51,655 nt of DNA, from NCBI GenBank assembly GCA_964421675.1, contig CAYQXV010000022.1, positions 1 to 51,655 on the forward strand, read 5' to 3'. Source of the stretch: CALLPQ01 sp964421675 (GTDB lineage Bacteria; Pseudomonadota; Alphaproteobacteria; Caulobacterales; Parvularculaceae). The position numbers and the translations under genes are program-made. Shown here in pieces: positions 50,460 to 51,655 of the stretch (within the stretch, counting starts at the first letter, position 1; each line of letters starts with the position of its first letter). The notes under the pieces were generated by a model that did not search any database, was not told where the DNA came from, and saw only the letters and a program-made list of their open reading frames with translations.

Positions 50460-51124
50460 TGGGGCTGTGCCTCATCATTGGCGTCGAGGACTAAGTTCTG
50501 TGAGGCAATCTCCAGCTTATGGTGGGTGGCGAGGATGACAAGACCGCCAGCGCCAAGATGCTCACTGATCAAGCTTGCAACCAATGCCCGCCCGCTACCA
50601 TCAAGAGCGCTCGCCGGTTCATCAAGGAGCCAGATTGGCCGCCGCGCGAGCAGACATCGCGCAAGCTGCACCCGGCGTTTTTGCCCGGCCGACAGCGTTG
50701 AAAACCGCTGATGGCTGACTTGTTCAAGACCAACCCGGCGCAATACGTCCGCCTGCGCCGCTCGGCCCGCTTCTCGATCCAAACCATAGACACCACACCA
50801 ATATTGGAGGTTTTCAGCAATGCTGAGCGCGCTCTTTAGGCCATCGCCCATGCCTAACCACACCCGATGATCGGAAACCTGTGCATTTGTGCACTCTTCG
50901 CCGTCAACGCGCCATTCGATCGCCCCGCTTGCAATCGGCGTTAAGCCGCCAAGCGCCCTTAATATCGTTGTTTTGCCCGTGCCATTATCGCCGAATAGCT
51001 GGATTGCCTGTCCAGACGCCGCCTCAAGCGAAATCTCGCGGACAACCGGGCGATCGCCGCGATCACACCCAAGGGCGCGGACCCGCAGGTCAATAGAGGG
51101 AAATGACGGTGTGTCATTGGTCAT
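50456..51124 (-). CDS. ccmA: Heme ABC exporter ATP-binding protein CcmA
   Basis: This 222-residue ATPase is counted from the ATG at 51124; the frame extends to a TTG at 51199 with non-conserved sequence. Walker A is GDNGTGKTT, the ABC signature is LSAGQKRRVQLAR, and Walker B is PIWLLDEP. ATP hydrolysis by CcmAB drives release of holo-CcmE from CcmCD. It is first gene of ccmABCD and diverges from ccmE across about 90 bp. Confidence 0.95.
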   Translation of the reverse strand: MTNDTPSFPSIDLRVRALGCDRGDRPVVREISLEAASGQAIQLFGDNGTGKTTILRALGGLTPIASGAIEWRVDGEECTNAQVSDHRVWLGMGDGLKSALSIAENLQYWCGVYGLDREAGRAAQADVLRRVGLEQVSHQRFSTLSAGQKRRVQLARCLLARRPIWLLDEPASALDGSGRALVASLISEHLGAGGLVILATHHKLEIASQNLVLDANDEAQPQ

Positions 51125-51216
51125 GAGGAGATATTGCGGCCCTATCGGTGAAACGTTTATCGGTTTAGCAGGCTCGCAACCTTGCAGAACCACGGTCAAC
51201 TTCGTACATCGCTATT

Positions 51217-51655
51217 ATGAAACCGGTCAAACGTAATCAACGCCTCGCCCTGCTCGCCCTTGGAGCCGTCGCTCTATCTGGAGCGGGCCTACTGGCCGTA
51301 ACCGCTCTTTCAGAAAATCTCGACTATTTTTATACCCCCGCATCGATCAAAAATGGTGAGGCCGATCTGACCCGGCGCATTCGTCTTGGCGGCCTTGTCA
51401 AAGCGGGCAGTCTTGGCAATGGCGACGGGGTTGCAAAAATATTTGAAGTCACTGACGGCGGTGCCAGCATCACCGTGCAATATGACGGCATTTTGCCAGA
51501 TCTATTCCGTGAAGGTCAGGGCGTTATCGCGATTGGCCGGTTTGATGGCGATTTGTTTATTGCGGAAAATATTCTCGCCAAACATGATGAGACCTATAAA
51601 CCCCGTGAGCTTGAAGGTCTGACAGAAGGCGAACCGAGTTCCTATGCCAAGCCCT
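51217..51655 (+). CDS. ccmE: Cytochrome c maturation heme chaperone CcmE (3' end cut by window)
   Basis: The 146 visible residues (the frame is open at the window end) start with a basic membrane anchor (MKPVKRNQRLALLALGAVAL), then LDYFYTPASI and the OB-fold with RIRLGGLVKAGSL, VQYDGILPDLFREGQGVIAIG. The covalent heme-binding histidine is His123 and the supporting tyrosine Tyr127, in LAKHDETY. CcmE takes heme from CcmABCD. It is transcribed away from ccmA, and ccmF/ccmH would be expected further right. Confidence 0.95.
   Translation, partial: MKPVKRNQRLALLALGAVALSGAGLLAVTALSENLDYFYTPASIKNGEADLTRRIRLGGLVKAGSLGNGDGVAKIFEVTDGGASITVQYDGILPDLFREGQGVIAIGRFDGDLFIAENILAKHDETYKPRELEGLTEGEPSSYAKP

Overview
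This window looks like chromosomal DNA of an alphaproteobacterium with roughly balanced GC. The 5' end of a 16S rRNA gene with alphaproteobacterial character lies at the left edge. The housekeeping clusters (mltG-yicC-gmk, plsY-dprA, purC-purS-purQ beside a DUF1476 gene, ccmABCD) are typical of that class. A TacA/NtrC-type sigma-54 activator next to a SpmX-like, C-terminally anchored lysozyme points by inference toward the Caulobacterales/Hyphomonadaceae/Maricaulis-type dimorphic lineages; a placement is not proven by this window. I see no insertion sequence, prophage block or CRISPR array.

Layout. 1-1230: 16S rRNA start (minus strand) with its leader, boxA and promoter. 1232-3459: a small Flp-pilin-like peptide, a patatin-like phospholipase and a zinc-ribbon methyltransferase. 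3634-6335: convergent TacA-like regulator and SpmX-like lysozyme. 6745-10785: exported YbjN-type protein, DUF502 membrane protein, a DUF3089 relative with a degenerate active site, galU. 10782-18728: operon alpha-2-macroglobulin -> PBP1C -> nuclease-like protein, read leftwards. 18862-22529: an unknown multi-pass membrane protein and topA with a lysine-rich tail. 22553-24392: transaldolase -> FAH hydrolase -> free-methionine-sulfoxide reductase. 24893-28775: KorA, a small exported protein, KorB, and a GNAT acetyltransferase. 28930-34387: DoxX-like protein, purB, a truncated PL7 alginate lyase, a DUF1214/DUF1254 pair, and an exported FG-GAP protein. 34523-39087: mltG-yicC-gmk and xdhC-mocA. 39328-41307: plsY-dprA and tRNA-Asn. 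41404-41503: a 100-N scaffold gap flanked by a 55-bp duplication, so it is very probably two overlapping contig ends. 41510-46492: cfa, uvrB, an SDR oxidoreductase, a DUF1476 protein. 46866-48589: purC-purS-purQ. 48642-51655: a tiny lipoprotein, ccmD, ccmC, ccmB, ccmA and divergent ccmE cut by the window end.

How the genes fit together. Several blocks serve the envelope: the A2M/PBP1C pair guards or repairs peptidoglycan, MltG sets glycan length, Cfa and PlsY act on phospholipid, and the lysozyme may act in polarity or morphogenesis. KorAB gives a ferredoxin-linked route from 2-oxoglutarate to succinyl-CoA, and the ccm genes indicate c-type cytochrome respiration. The most unusual items are the SpmX-like protein with an Asp/His-rich linker beside a TacA-like regulator that has a hairpin over its ribosome-binding site, the exported protein lodged between korA and korB, the two apparent pseudo-enzymes (DUF3089 and nuclease folds), the truncated alginate lyase, and the artefactual gap.
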